Shown here: positions 31,053-44,850 of the stretch, one piece after another
How the letters are laid out: the number at the start of each line of letters is the position of its first letter
Position numbering within the stretch: position 1 is the stretch's first letter
Source of the DNA: Liolophura sinensis
Taxonomy: Eukaryota > Mollusca > Polyplacophora > Chitonida > Chitonidae
Assembly (NCBI RefSeq): GCF_032854445.1
Contig: NC_088300.1
Span: 19,137,608 to 19,201,607 of the forward strand
Direction: 5' to 3'
DNA length: 64,000 nt
Notes under the pieces: model-generated
Told to the model about the DNA's origin: nothing
Databases searched by the model: none
The model's input: only the letters and a program-made list of their open reading frames with translations
Made by a program: the position numbers and the translations under genes

Positions 31053-34000
31053 TAATCTTGTTAAACAACACTAGGAATAGGTATAAGTTGTAGGTGTTGC
31101 ATTACTGTCACGCTGGTATAATTTATTACTCAAACGACACCATATTACCACTGGACTGGCGTATTGATCTCCCCCACCCCCTGTGCAGACTTTATGCGTC
31201 AGCTGCCATTGTTACTCCGGCGACTATATTCACCCTCAAAGGACGCGCCGTGACTGGCACCTATTTATTTGTCGTCTACAGAGTACAGGTTTGATCATTA
31301 GTATTTCCCACAACCTGCACATTTCCGTCATCGGGTAGATGGGGATTCGGTAAGAACCATTTGATGGCTGTATATTTTTGGATGATCAGAAGAAAATCCT
31401 TACATTCCTAATGTAACAACGTGATGTTGTTCAAACTGGACATAGATTGGATTTTTCCACCATGAAGTACACAGCTTTTTCCAATTTCATTATGCAACAC
31501 GAGAGAGAAAAAAGCTATTCTAAATTACTTTTGCCCGACTGAATATTTCAATTTGGTGCGTTAGCGTGTACAGGTGCTCACAACTTCTACGGAAGCTACA
31601 TTAGAATTTATCGGGCGTTGCCTATACAGTCACTTGGTTCGTGTATCAATTAACTCGAGGGGTTTTAGTACATATATCGGCTTTCATGTGTTTTCTGCTG
31701 ATTTAGCTATTTGAAGCATGTGAAGGTAGGTGGTATAGTCACAATTTTTGAATAAATATTGAGTTCCGCTGAAACTCAGAACCCCTTTATACTTCCACGT
31801 CCCTTTCAGTCATACCAATGTAATATTTTCACTCCATTCTTTCGTAGATCATTAGGGCTATAAAAGAAAAAAGGCGAAGTTTCATGGAATGTCGCACTGG
31901 GTGCGAAAGAACATTTACCGAAGCCAGTGATCGTTATAATTATATATGGCCAATACTGCCTTGGTCTCTTCCATATCACACTTTGTCGTATATCTTTGCC
32001 CACACATGCCCAGTAGACGACATCCTGTTGGATGATGGTCGCCATGCATGTTGTCTATTTGGTCACACCCAACATATGTGACACAGACACAATCTCTGTT
32101 CTGGTCGGATATAGCGTATTACAGGCGGAGATGTATCCGCCTATTGTCTCTTTATAATAACTACGATAATTTGTTGCTGTCAGAATATTTTTATAACAGG
32201 AATAAGTGTTTCCTTGGCGGCTGGTTGTCGTGTCGGACAGGCCTATCCGGTCTGGGTTCCATTCTACCTGCGTTTCTAATGACGCTCTCTGTCTGATGAT
32301 CGACTCCAAAACGTTCCTCCCTGCCCCGATGCACCCAGACAGGAAAGAAAACCGGAGGACTGCCCAGATTTGACTTTTGTCATATGTAAAAGCCCCTGAA
32401 ACCATAAAAACTGCTAATCAGATTGCCATTGCACGCCTCAGATCACCCATACTAACTCGCCAATTTTCCGCCCGTTCGGTTTGCCATTTTCAGCCAGGGA
32501 GGAATAAAGTTCACATGGTGGCTGCAGGCGAAATCCCCGTGACCGCACCAACTGTAAAGTGATACCGACTCCTTTTCCGAAGAAAAACCTCCAGAAAACG
32601 TAATTGCCCTTTTAAGCTGCTGTAATATCGCTTCCAATTTGCGTCCTTCCTTTTTCCAGATGTTTACGATGTCTAAAAAAGTTTTAATAACGGCAAAAAA
32701 TGCACAAAACCCCTTTAGAAATGGAATTTCAATGTACGTTTTACGGTTAATTCGGATCAAAGATGTACTTACTTAGACTGACAATTTATGTTTTCTTTTT
32801 ATGAACACAACATTGCCCCAAGGCCTAATGTGTTACACCTTGAAAAATACCGCGTGTTCAAATCTACCTCTCGCTGTTTGAGCTAAGGCTTTAAGACGTC
32901 TGTAAGTGAAAGTTTGTTGATCACGGCTTTAAACACAAATCAGATAAATAAATTATTGTAACATGCAAAACTGAGGGTATGGCAATAAAATACTAAAATA
33001 CATGAGAGTAAATCCTTCACAAAGGTTCTCCTGAACAAAGCAGAAATCGCCAGAATGGAACGTGAATCCCTTGGTAAAGAATAAGAAATACAAGAAGCAC
33101 GTGCCTCCTTTACGTGTTCTCTGATGTCTAACACCTCACTGAGGTTTCGTCTGCCAAGCTCATCGGTGGATTTAAGTTCTCGTGGATTGTGTTTGGCTTG
33201 CTCAGCTGGTTGAGCCTACCTCTGGTAATCCTATACTGTTGAATCCTATATTGACACTGGTCGCACTCTCCTCCTTGTGCCGGCCATCCCCAGCGTTTAC
33301 AGTTCGATTATTGCCATACTGGACACTGATAAAAATATTTATTACGTCAGCCAAGGTCTTTGTCCATAATTCATTAGGAGTTTTCCGTGCCGTGGCATTT
33401 TGCGGCGTGATTTTGGCAAATGGAAATGTCCGTCGCAGTTGTTCTTCAGCTCCTGGGAGGATCTGCCGATAGCATGTTTGAAGAACAGCCCCATTGCGCT
33501 CCTCATGGGGAAATAATTAATCAATATTCAGCAAGTTTTATGTTACAGTTAAAGAGAGCCTCAGACCGCGCTAAATTCTCCCGACTTCCTACCTGAAGCG
33601 CACTAATTGGATAAATCCGATACAGCTATTCTGTCATACTCGTGGATCTGTTTCTGATTACAAGATGCGTTATCCTCAGGCGTGTTTACAGCTATAGCGA
33701 TCACTTACAGCCACGGTGACCAGTTACAGCTAACAGCCTGGTCAAGTATAGATGATCAGTGGTTCTGAGCGAATCCGTCATTTCCGCTCTGAACATTTAC
33801 CCTCCTCTATATCTCAAGGAATCCATGTTTGTAAAATCATCTGTGGAGATATCACTCTTAAATTTGACATTTACGTACAGGTAATATCACCAATGATTTA
33901 TGAAAACACGTGCCAATTTGCAATAGCTGTATCCAGCCTGAATGTCATGCTGCACTCAATTTGCCCGTTAAGTCAATGTCCATGTTAAAAGATACATGTA

Positions 34001-34409
34001 GGATATCTCAAATTTGACAGGATGTCAAACTTTTGACCCAATGGCTCGTGTTAAAGGGTAATATGTTAAAAATTCCATCGACCCACCAACCAACAAACAG
34101 AAATAGCGAGTTTTTTTAAACTCCTTGTCGCATCTACGATGAATGCTCACATATACTCAAGTTTTTGTTTCCTGTCGTTTGGGCGAGAATTTATGTATCG
34201 GTACGTTAATAGTTCACCTGTCTCCTGCCATCAAACATGAAAACAGTATATAATATGGTACACAAGGTGAGTGAGATATCATGTTGTCTTCAACATCAAG
34301 AAATCAGGACGGTGGTGAAGAGATAAGCGGAATCTCTGTTAATGTTTTGACTGCTTTATTAATATTTGATTTAAGTTTCATTTAACTTGGACTATGCTTT
34401 TGGAATGGG
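31053..34409. other. No gene seen
   Basis: Frames up to 116 codons (for example 32055-32405 on the - strand) have no domain or splice support. Around 33196-33215 'gtttggcttgctcagctggt' is weakly tRNA-like but lacks a convincing B box. Confidence 0.45.
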
Positions 34410-34510
34410 AACCCTATTTTTCTCTTATGAAACGGGCACCTTATTTTCTCTGTTATGAAATGGGCACCTTATTTTCTCTGTTATGAAATGGGCACCTTAT
34501 TTTTTTTGAT
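34410..34510. repeat. 28-bp tandem repeat, about 3.5 copies
   Basis: Unit 'ttatgaaatgggcaccttat' plus 'tttctctg', decaying into a T run. Confidence 0.85.
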
Positions 34511-34599
34511 ATGGCTGACTCCTGTCTTACTCGACTAAGATGGCCGCCAAGTCAACACAGGTTTACTTAAATCTCGATCTTACTCATACCGATGCACAA

Positions 34600-34860
34600 A
34601 TGCTCTTATAGATAACAAATGTTCTTATGGATAAAAAATGTTCTTATAGATAACAAATGTCCTTATGGAGAAAAAATATTCTTATGGATAAAAAAATATT
34701 CTTATGGATAACAAATGTCCTTATGGATAACAAATGTTCTTATGGATAACAAATGTCCTTATGGATAAAAATATTCTTATGGATAACAAATGTCCTTATG
34801 GATAACAAATGTCCTTATGGATAAAAATATTCTTATGGATAAAAAAAATGTTCTTATATA
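34600..34860. repeat. 19-20-bp minisatellite, about 13 copies
   Basis: Unit 'acaaatgtccttatggata' with variants 'aaaaatgttcttatggata'. Simple, AT-rich and short-ranged. Confidence 0.92.
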
Positions 34861-35708
34861 GGCCTACTCTCGTACCGGTTTCCCAACTACAAAACCCTCG
34901 TTCAGTATATTCCACCCTGCCCCTGGGTCTTCCCTCCACAAATGTTGAATACCAGGTTCTTTAGGGTCGATTGTCGGCAGTTCACACGTACACCACTTCA
35001 CACAAATACTGTTTTATGGGGATGTAAATCGGAAGGAAATGTCTGTGTCTCGTGGTATTAGACGGGTTGTCTTCTCCCGTTCAGTGAAATGAGGTGGGCA
35101 TCCGCGCCATTCATCTGGATCGTGATCTCAGAGACTGGCAGATTGAGGCAGTAATTACACAGTCGTGTACATCAAATAACTAACTTAGCGGAAAGAAGAT
35201 ATAATGAATTACAGCCCAGTTGCTTTCTGTTAATATAGCGTAAGTTGTTCCCATTTTGTTCCCAACAGCTGTTTATTGAATAGCACTTATTAATGATATG
35301 TCCACCAATTTCTCACTAAAGCGTAACTGTTTCTCGGATTGTGTTGGCGCTTAGAGGCTACTCGCCCACATCTCAACATAAATTTCAGTCATTGTTCACT
35401 TCCGTATAAAGGTATGACACAATGAATAATGGATCAGTGTGAAATTCTCGATGAACTACAAATATATTTTATAATGCATGCATTTTCGAACCGCCATTAT
35501 ATGGATTTGTTAACTGAAAAATCTACAGGCTTTCGTGCTCCGATGAAGCAATCCCCAGTTTGTGTGCTGAATTGTAGCATGCACAGTGTGCGTGGCTATT
35601 TTCCAGAATTTTAACGAACGTGAATGATATTACATCCCTTATATTTTGATTATAACTTGTTACTTGTGTGTTCCTAACGCTCATTGCTTTTCGAATTTAA
35701 ACCGCTGT
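34861..35708. other. No gene seen
   Basis: Unique sequence with short frames only. Confidence 0.5.
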
Positions 35709-35872
35709 TGAGGGCCTTCGTGTCTCAGTTGGTCAGCGCGCTAGCGCACCGTGATGACCCAGGAGCCCCTCACCAATGCGGTCGCTGTGAGTTCAAGTCC
35801 AGCTCATGCTGATTTGCTCTCCGGCCGTACGTGGGAAGGTATGGCAACAATCTACAGATGTCGTGGGTTTTG
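35709..35872 (+). mobile_element. SINE family 1, 3'-truncated
   Basis: tRNA-like head 'agggccttcgtgtctcagtt', the B-box region 'gagttcaagtccagctcatg', and 'ctctccggccgtacgtggga'. It then diverges after 'tgtcgtgggtttt'. No tail or target duplication seen. Confidence 0.85.
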
Positions 35873-38800
35873 TGTGTCGAGAGAACTAACTTACAGTCAG
35901 ACTTGTTTTCCGATTCCTGGAAAACTAACCATGAGCCGCGAGGACGTGGGGGTCAAATTGTCCCTGTGGATAAGAGGATTAGGCCCGTTTTATAGGGCCA
36001 ATATGTACCAATAGGTGCTTACAGTATTAAGGAACTTTTGAAAGCAAAGCGTCAAGGTGAAGCCACAAATACTTAGAGTGGGAGCAAGCCCCTATAGTGG
36101 TGGATGAATGCGGGTACTTATGTTGTTTACAGATATAGTTAAGCCGTATTCTGAAGGCCAATCCTCTTGGACCCCATGTTCCGTATGCTGTGTTGCAATC
36201 CCGGGGAAGAGTAGCTAGCACAGGGGAGATCTTTGTAAAAGTCTCGACAAAAATGAAGACACATGGCACAAATCCGTCAGAATATACAGGCTACAGTGTA
36301 TAGCCAGCTATTAATCATTCATTGACGTAGTGAATGAGGAAGTAGTTTGACGAGACGAGGGCTATTCTCAGGACAGTAGGCAGGATTCATGGTCCTTGTC
36401 CCAAGAACAGACTTTGGCCCGTTCATCAGCTACCTCTGAAGCACAGGCCTACCACAGACAAAGTAACAAACGGAATTAAAGCTATCATGTCAATCTGATT
36501 ACGGACATAGATTACAGTGTCCTGTAAATGCTTGCTTGGACCAACGTCTCCTGTCGATATTTTATGAATATTTTTATGATATTTTTTTTATGATATTTCA
36601 TCTGTGGATATTTTAAAATATACTTATATGTAAGCTTTACATATCTAAAGTTTAGAAAAGTGAAAGACCGGGTAATAGTGAATTTTGTGAAGGTGAGGGA
36701 ATTTTTGTGAGGGCAAGGGTAATCATTAGTCAAGTGGTTTAGAGTGCAGCACTTGACAGCCCATAGATGACCAATGAGGTCTACATCTTGCAGATGGTGA
36801 TACAGCTGTTATGACTATATAGTAATTATGCATGAGGTGTTTTAAACCACCTTGATGAGATTTTCAACACGTTTTGGTGGTATATAAAATGTACCACCAA
36901 ATATACTAGCCACAAATGCAAGCAAACTTTGTTTAAACAATCTGCTTAACAAGGGAAACCCACGATAATGAAATAAGTATAACACTGGATAACTTCACTT
37001 TATATACTTTTCTAGACATTTCGAAAACAGAATCGTGCAATTAAAATTTGAAATGATTGGCCATATGACGTGACCCTTCGTCGGAATTTCTCATTTAGAT
37101 CAGTATTTTAGCAGATCTCTTATTTTGGCACGTCCGTAAGCACTATCCTGTTCAAAACGTCTCAAAATCGTGCAAGTTTAGGATGACAATAAAAGCTACA
37201 GCCATAGTTTATTACATGAGCAGCATGTTCTGGAGGTTCTGGTCACGCTATCTGCTGTCAGTTCTTTGTCTGATTCTGAGGATGTGAACTACAAAAGGAC
37301 GTCAACATTTACAGAATTGTTGACTTCAAATACAGAATAGCGAGAGGGAGTACACCCAATACGTAAGAGCAGTCGATGCGTTTGATGTCTAGCTTGAATT
37401 ACGGTGATATAGCTCTTTGCTTCCGGCAAATGAATCTAGTGAGGGGTCTGTGTTGGAAAAATGGTTCTTTCCCTCCCCTCCCCCTGTGAAATAGTTAGGT
37501 TTATACCTGCTCCTAGTTTCGCGAGCATCGAAACATAGCACTTTAAAATCAATTACGCGATGGGATTCCATAAATGTGAATTTTATGTAACCATTTTGTT
37601 TTTCAAATATTCAGATGAGAATTTTATAAATTGTCTTGACAGGACAGCAGAGTAAAAAAACATTTTTCCTTTCTTCTTGTTTAAAATCTACCAAAGACTC
37701 TCTAATTCTTAGTGTGGCTGTAGATGATGTTTGTAAATCTGTTGGCTACCGGTAATGTGTGTATGTTGACGGTGATTCAGAAAAGGATTTTGGTTTAGTC
37801 TTACCCAAACTAGAAGATTATATGACAGTGTAATGACGTGATTTGACTGAGTTTGTTAACATTTCATATTAATAGATGATAGAAACCTGAACCCCGGTTC
37901 GTCCTGCCTAGGCTTGGTGGGGGGGGGGGGGGGGAATTCTCTTCAAGAACATGTAGCTGTAGTGCTTTTAGACCTAGTTGCCAACGATGATTTGTGAAGA
38001 TCTGAAGACGCCAAAACGATTTGTTATGAGATGAAGACATAAAAATTTTCTGGTGGTAAAATTCTAGCCATTCTTGGCAATGTGCGTCGAAGTAAAATGA
38101 TATCTTAAAATTACTCTAATCACCGTAACTGAATTTAAACAACTTGCCGTCTAAACTGAACTCCACAACCACTATGGAAAAACAAATAATAAATGCAATA
38201 ACTTAAATTAACTACCAAGGAGACAAACTTAAGAAAAATCCAAAAAATCAGCCTTAACTTGGGTCATTTACCTTATAAATACCAAAAGAACATAGAGAAC
38301 AATGATTTCATTGCGACAAATATTTGGAAACAGAACACTTTCTTGCTTTACATTAAATCGGCCAACGATAAAATATCTGTAACTTGACATGAAGCCTGCA
38401 GGATAAATCTAATCTTAACCAATATGAATAATCATTAACAAAGACATGACATTGCTTTAGCTTCACATCAAAGGAAAATATATCATACTGTTGGCATTTA
38501 GATATAGCAAAACCGCATTGAGCTTTGATATAATTCATGAGATATATAACGTTGGTTATATAATAAGCTTTTCGGGCAATGTATAAATATATCCAGTTAA
38601 TTTGCATGTCTGAGTTTCCGGAAGATTAGATGTCAAATGACAAAATCTTTATTCTGGAAAACATCTCACAGAAGATTAGCTGAGAATTCTGGCTTATCAA
38701 TTAGCAGAAAATAATAATCACGGAGTTGGCACGTAGGCACGAAACATATAATTGGTTCGAAACCTAACGATCTGGACTCGAGGGATATGTAACTCGTATG

Positions 38801-41800
38801 TAAATGATGTTCAGTGTGTGAGTCTAAATCCGAGATGTATTGGTGTACAGGGTTTTCTGTTGTGCGGTGTTAGAGCCGCAACCACTTAGGCTTCCCAGAG
38901 AGAAGCTATGTGAGTACCACGTGGTCGGTGTGAACAAGCCGCTTCACGACCTGTTCCGACCAACACCTCGATTCCCCAGCGCACTTTGGAATTCGATTTG
39001 TCTCCGGCCTATGAAAATGTTACCAAACTCTGTATACCTTGGCCAACATATCGGTACAATCGAGCTAGCCAACAAGGACAAGTTTCCATGATCACCCAGT
39101 GGACAGACGACAGCGATCATGGTTTTACAAGCATAGCAAATGGTCCTGACCTACATCTATTTGTTTTCAACTATTTGGCCATTAAACAAAAATCTGTTCA
39201 ATCAAAGCCTGTATAGTCATTAGTGTCATTAGTGTCATTAGGGTACTAAGACATGTACTAAGCCAAAGCAGTGAGATTTAAAATTTTCTCTGTATTTTTG
39301 ATTATTCAAACAGATCCGAAAACCAAAATCAACACTCATCTGTTATAGCCTTTTATCAGTTAAACTTTAACTTATTTTACTTCATCATGGCCTCTAGTCG
39401 TTTGTGTTAGAACCAAAAGGATTCGTTAGACATTCCCTAAACCAAAGCACGGATGATACAAACATTTTTATGTCTTTACTTTTGATCATGTCAAAATATT
39501 CGATGAAATATTACTTCATTAACTTTCTGATTCAGAATATATGCACAAACACTGGCGAATAATTGTGTACACTAAAAAATTGTGATGAAACCAGCAGCAA
39601 GCTGTGGTTAGCCCTTAGCCACAATTTGATCCGATTGATTCCCCCAACATTGTATTGATTTGGCAAACAAAACCAGATTGTCTTTAGGATTCTAAAGTGA
39701 ACAGCTGCAGAGGACCACATAGCTAATACCATCGTGAAAAAGTGATTTTAATTTGATGAAGTAGGACGTGTTGATTTTCAGAGTGATAGGTATTGGATAT
39801 GATATGATTACTGACATGAATTCAATATATATGTGGACTGAAAGATTTTTCCAGCTTTTCAGTTCTTAAACTTTTGATGCTGAAGTTTTCAAAGATTTAA
39901 CAAACTGGTTGCTAGATGGCTCAGACCTGTGCCGTATATCATCGTGTCATGCTTATCGAGTGGTAGCTTTTCCCACACTGGAGCACTAAAACAATGGATT
40001 TAAGCAAAACATAAGCAACAGGTTTTTGACGGTGATCATATTAAACATCGACTTAATTGTTGGTTCTATTAAAGAGTTGTTACAAAATTTAATGAACACT
40101 GTCCGGTTTCTCAATTGCTTTCTGTAGGTTTGGAAAGTAGTCATACTGCTTATCAGTATTTATTAAATGTCAAGTTTTGTTTAAATCGTGCGTATCGTTA
40201 GTCGCACAATCAAGTGATTGTGACAAGCCTTTGTGTAAACGGTTGATTGGCACAAGACACCGCCATTGTGTCTTCTTAATGTAAAGCAAGATAAATGAGA
40301 ATGTGTGCATTAAAAGTCTTCTCTCTCGGGTACGCGGACATAACATATGCTGGTGTCAGTACCAAAACTTCAGTTTCTATTCTTTTGAGGAATTTGCATT
40401 CCTCCTTTGATGTTCGCCCTTCATGAACATTCTTTAATCGGCAATATGATATGCCTGTTTCCTTTATTTTGATATGGTGAATACATCCCTACCAATAGCC
40501 ATATGCCAGATGTCTGAACTTTTGACTCGAACGTGGATATACGATTTCCCCCCGGCTGTACATGGCCATGTTGTGATACCGCTTCGTCTGATTATCGTCA
40601 TGTAGTCAGGATGAAAAGGAACATAAAACACCCACCAGTACAGTTCACTGACTACTTTAAGACAGAAACTATTTCCAGTCAGCGTTTCTATAGATGTCTT
40701 CCCTATCAAAGGTGATGATGAGATTGAACACTGCAGCTTAGGCTGAAATAGTTGCAATCTTATCAAATTGAGTATGTAATGGTTTATGAATGGGTTTGTT
40801 TCTCTTTTTCTGACATTTGTTACAACCTTAACTACATGTCAAAGGTGCTATAAAAGAACGACTGTTCCAGTTTGGACTAATATGATATGTTATGCCAGAT
40901 TTCTTGTTCATAACAATCCTCTCATCCTTGCCTGGTTCTGTGACCCTGTAACCCTCTGTCACTGTCGTCGCTGCTCTGGTCTTACTTCCCATTCTTTTAT
41001 ATGGTATTCTTGCATAATCCAGAATTCTGATTTTGTACTCAGCATCCCCGAGGCTTGGCCACCTTCGTATTGTTTTCATGTGATTGTTTATTAAATGTGA
41101 AACAGAATTAATGGTACTTCTAGATTGGTCACCTGTCATCGCGCTACCTAATTTTACATAATTTTGCTTTCCATCGTGGTGTAACATGTTACTATTTTAG
41201 TGTTTACATGGACAGTCAGAATAAAACCTTAGGGGAGGTAAGTTGGGGAGGGGTGTGACACTGCCATTGTTACTCTCCTCTTATATTCTATATCATTGTT
41301 GTGCTCTATGTCTTTGCAATCTCTATATCTTTGCAAATATCTATATCTTTGCCAACCTATAAGGCCTCGTCACACCCGTGTCCTTATTAGGCTGTATGTT
41401 CATATCAGACATTTAATTGATATTAAAGTTTTGCTGAGCATACAGGTCCCTCCGAAATGAAGTAAGTTTTGATGAGGTTTTGGAAGCGCTTGTAGTTGAC
41501 GTTACGCTCTGCCTTGCTAAAAGCGTCCATTAACGATCTCTCAGCTGTCGCCCGATCGCTGTTCCGCGGACAGGCAGAATCCTGACAGCGTATAGTTAAT
41601 TGACAATCGATGGTAGTCAGTTAACTGCTGTGGACAGCTTGGCCCGCTGGGAGACACTCTATCAATCTGCTCGGATACAGAATACCTGCAGGTTTCATCA
41701 CAACCAATGTGTCTGCTCTTTACTTCCTCGAACTGAGCCCTGCTCCCTGGAACTCACCATATATATCAAAACTGACCCAATAGTGACGCACTGCTAGTTG

Positions 41801-42554
41801 TTTTCTTCGGAGTTAAAAACGAGGAGGCTTTAAGAAGAGGGCCAAGTTTGTCCCTCTCTTCTACTTCATAGTTAATTAAGAACACCTCTTTGAAAGAAGG
41901 TTTCTCATAGCTTTACGAAGATGATCGCTTCGTAGAGGCAAAAACACCTGTGTCTTGCCAAAAGTAACCATTTCACAGATGTAGCCTATACTGTGTGCCC
42001 AAGTTTGCTCTTCTGATTTTCGTGACCACTTCACCGCTTTTGGCCCCTTTGTCTACTTTGCGAAAGTAAGTGCATGTAACCAATTAATTCAAGGATAATT
42101 TTTTTCATTTCCCGATTCCTGAGAACAATGGAATACACTTGCTTGAGAGGTGCGAATAGAATGTTCCCCTCCACCTTTGGTATCATGTAAAACAGCATAA
42201 TAGCAATACGTAAAACTTGTCACAAAATGAAATGCTTTATTTTGTTGAGGAATTCTGTTAATTACCTTTTATCCAATCCCGTTTATGCCTTAGTGATTAG
42301 TAACATAATGAAAGTCTACAGTTTTAGCAGTGTTGTAGACAATCAGAATGAAAAGGTGATTTGGATAAAAATGCAATGTGCCCCCTCAATACCTGTTATG
42401 TGTGACTAGGATAATCATCAAATTGTTGCGAGTTTGTTGGTCAAACATGTTCGTCGATGTCTGTGTTTTTTCTGTATTACATCGTGGGAGTCCTCTCCTT
42501 GAAAGTGACAATTTCACCAAGGTGGTTTCTTCACGTGTGTTTGGAAACTATGCG
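35873..42554. other. No gene seen; contains an 18-base G run
   Basis: Long, mostly unique AT-rich stretch. An uninterrupted poly-G run lies at about 37917-37934, which could form a G-quadruplex or be an assembly slip site. A 119-codon frame at 40828-41187 (- strand) has no recognisable content. GTCATTA is repeated three times at 39216-39240. Confidence 0.45.
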
Positions 42555-43062
42555 GTAATATCTCACTTAACCGGAAGGAGCGACCTCAAACCAACCTTCT
42601 AGTACCGTTGAAATCAGTGGATATTCACTTAACCGGGTGGAGACACCTCAAACCAACCTTATACTAACAACGAAATCAGTGAACATTCACTTAACCGCAA
42701 CGATAGAGCACAAACTAACCTTATACTAACAACGAAATCAATTACCATTCCCTTAACCGAAACGAGAGACCACAAACCAGCCTTATACTAACAACGAAAT
42801 TACTGCACATTCACTTAACCACAACGAGAGAACACAAACCAGTCTTATACTAACAACGAAATCAGTGCACATTCACTTAACGGAAACGATAGAACACAAA
42901 CCAACCTTATACTAACAACGAAATCAGTGCACATTCACTTAAGTGAAACGAGAGAGCACAGACCAACCTTATGCTAACAACGAAATCAGTGAACATTCAC
43001 TTAACCGCAACGAGAGACCTCAAACAAACCTTATACTAACCAGGAAATCAGTGGACATTCGA
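42555..43062. repeat. 62-bp minisatellite, 8 copies
   Basis: 'cattcacttaacc' recurs at about 42562, 42625, 42687, 42748, 42810, 42872, 42934 and 42997, with 'ccttatactaacaacgaaat' between. Edge copies are more diverged than the central ones. Unrelated in sequence to the 62-bp array at 27.6-29.3 kb. Confidence 0.95.
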
Positions 43063-43198
43063 GATGTACTTTTAATTCTGTCAGAAAAAAAATTACATAG
43101 TGCACGGAGTATATCACAAGAGTCAATGTTACAAGGTAAACTGATTAGCTTTAATGACCCCAGATATAGATACATTATCATCATAGTACAAAAAGGGG

Positions 43199-43320
43199 CC
43201 ACCGTGGACGAGGTGTTTAGAGTACCAGCGCGGCGCAATGACCCAGGAGTCTTTCACCAATGTGGTCATATTTATTTATATTTATTTATTCGATTGTTTT
43301 TTAAGCCATAGTTAAGAAAT
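43199..43320. mobile_element. Two SINE family 1 fragments, head plus inverted tail
   Basis: 43199-43266 resembles the + strand head (ccaccgtgg ... caatgacccaggagtctttcaccaatgtggtc). 43268-43310 is the tail in - orientation (ttatttattcgattgttttt). Body sequence between them is missing. Confidence 0.6.
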
Positions 43321-44297
43321 AGTTTGTTTAGTTGTCTTTTGTCACCGATCTTTGTCAAATTTTCCGCCATACTGGTGGATAGATCAGCGCAAACGGCCAT
43401 GTTGGTAGATAAACCGTGCAAACGGCCACAAGAGCACCGTCGACCGCTTACCGTTACAGTGGCCCCATAAACAGTAAGAGCAAGGATAGTCCGACATTGA
43501 GAATGGGGGCACTTCGTACATATGAAAATCTAAGGGGCGTTCGGTGAAGTAAATACAGGTTATCGGAGCTCTATATATGAAAAAATGTGACTGTTATCCT
43601 CCATAACAGATTAACTGTCGCGTTTTATTTGAGACAGCATCTTTCGTTCTTGGGGGGCACGGGAAGTGTGTCTGGAGAGTAGGAAGTGTGATATCCGCTC
43701 TGCTGGTCTGTGGAGGTGAGAGCGTGAGACTGTCACGTGGTCTGTCCTTACACCCCCGTGACAAGGGGCAGGCCCGGATTATAGATAGTCAACCATGAAT
43801 AATTTACGGTAATGGATAAGCCTGCTTATTTATAAGGCAAATGTGCACTTGCACAGAAAAGCTGCACGGAAATTAGACATCGTTAGCTAGTGTAACATTC
43901 GGATCCTGCGCGAAATTATTCAGATCACCTGAACACCCTACAAACGAGCAAAAATCTTGACCTTGATCATTTATACTCAGGGGAAGTGGCAATTGGGTGA
44001 ACGATTATTGACTGATCAATCAACGCTGACAATCGTGCAGCACAAACCTAACAGAAATCATTATAAGTACAGACCGTCCTGTTTTGAATGAAACATATGT
44101 GTGGTCTCTTGTGAACTCGTAAAGGCAGGAATATTCTGGTACCTGTTCGCAGGGATTTGTTCAATAAAGCAGTTGAAGTGCGTCGTTGGGGACGATCAAG
44201 TAGGCCTGTATCTGCAGAGATGTTATTCGATTGTCGCTGTTGTTTTTTAAATATGTGTTTATTGTGATTATGTGACCTCAGTCTGCTTTTGCATACT
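43321..44297. other. No gene seen
   Basis: Unique sequence, including a diverged short duplication near 43365-43435 (cggccatgttggtagataaa type units). Confidence 0.45.
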
Positions 44298-44620
44298 TAA
44301 GACGGATCGCTTCAATTGCCTAATAGTTAAAGAGTCCGCTTCGAAGTCGGGAGGCATTGGACGAAGCCCAGATCGGATCATACCAAAGACTTTTAAAATG
44401 GTACTTGTTGCTGCCTATCTTGGCGCACATTACTGAGAGGTTATATAACAAAGAAACATAACTGGTTGACCCGGTTTCTTGTCATGGCTCATGTCTCCAG
44501 TACGATTCTTCAGTTGCGGCACCACTCCGTCGGCATGGACTCGCTCTGGTACAGGAAGAACAGTTTATGTACACACACCTAATGACTCCTCTTCACATGT
44601 CATATGACATATGTCATACG
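44298..44620 (+). mobile_element. SINE-like element with shared core (family 4b)
   Basis: The head 'cgcttcaattgcctaatagt' and 'ccgcttcgaagtcgggaggc' is tRNA-like with a possible TCG anticodon loop. The body includes 'aactggttgacccggtttct' and 'acacacctaatgactcctct' leading to 'tcatatgac'. The last two blocks also occur, inverted, in the element at 30718-31037, which has a different head. 3' end diverged. Confidence 0.65.
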
Positions 44621-44784
44621 CGTGTCTGTGCCGAAGGGGAATCTCTCACCAAACATCTCAGTCCACATTGACGAGATGACATCTGGTATTGCGAGAAGCT
44701 CGAATCTAGCCGAGGCTGACTTCTAGAGGTGGAATGTTTTTTTTTAACGTTTTGCTTCGTTTGGTTTCTTCCTCACTTAAACAT

Positions 44785-44850
44785 GGTTGCCGTCGTATGG
44801 ATGAAATATTGTTGAATTTAGCGTAATCAGTCATATAAATATATAATTTT
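44785..44850 (+). mobile_element. SINE family 1 tail relic
   Basis: 'ttgccgtcgtatggatgaaa' and 'tattgttgaatttagcgtaa' are diverged matches to the family 1 3' end. No head. Confidence 0.5.

Noticed and set aside
40828-41187. 119-codon frame on the - strand
   Set aside because: No domain, no codon bias and no neighbouring exon signals.
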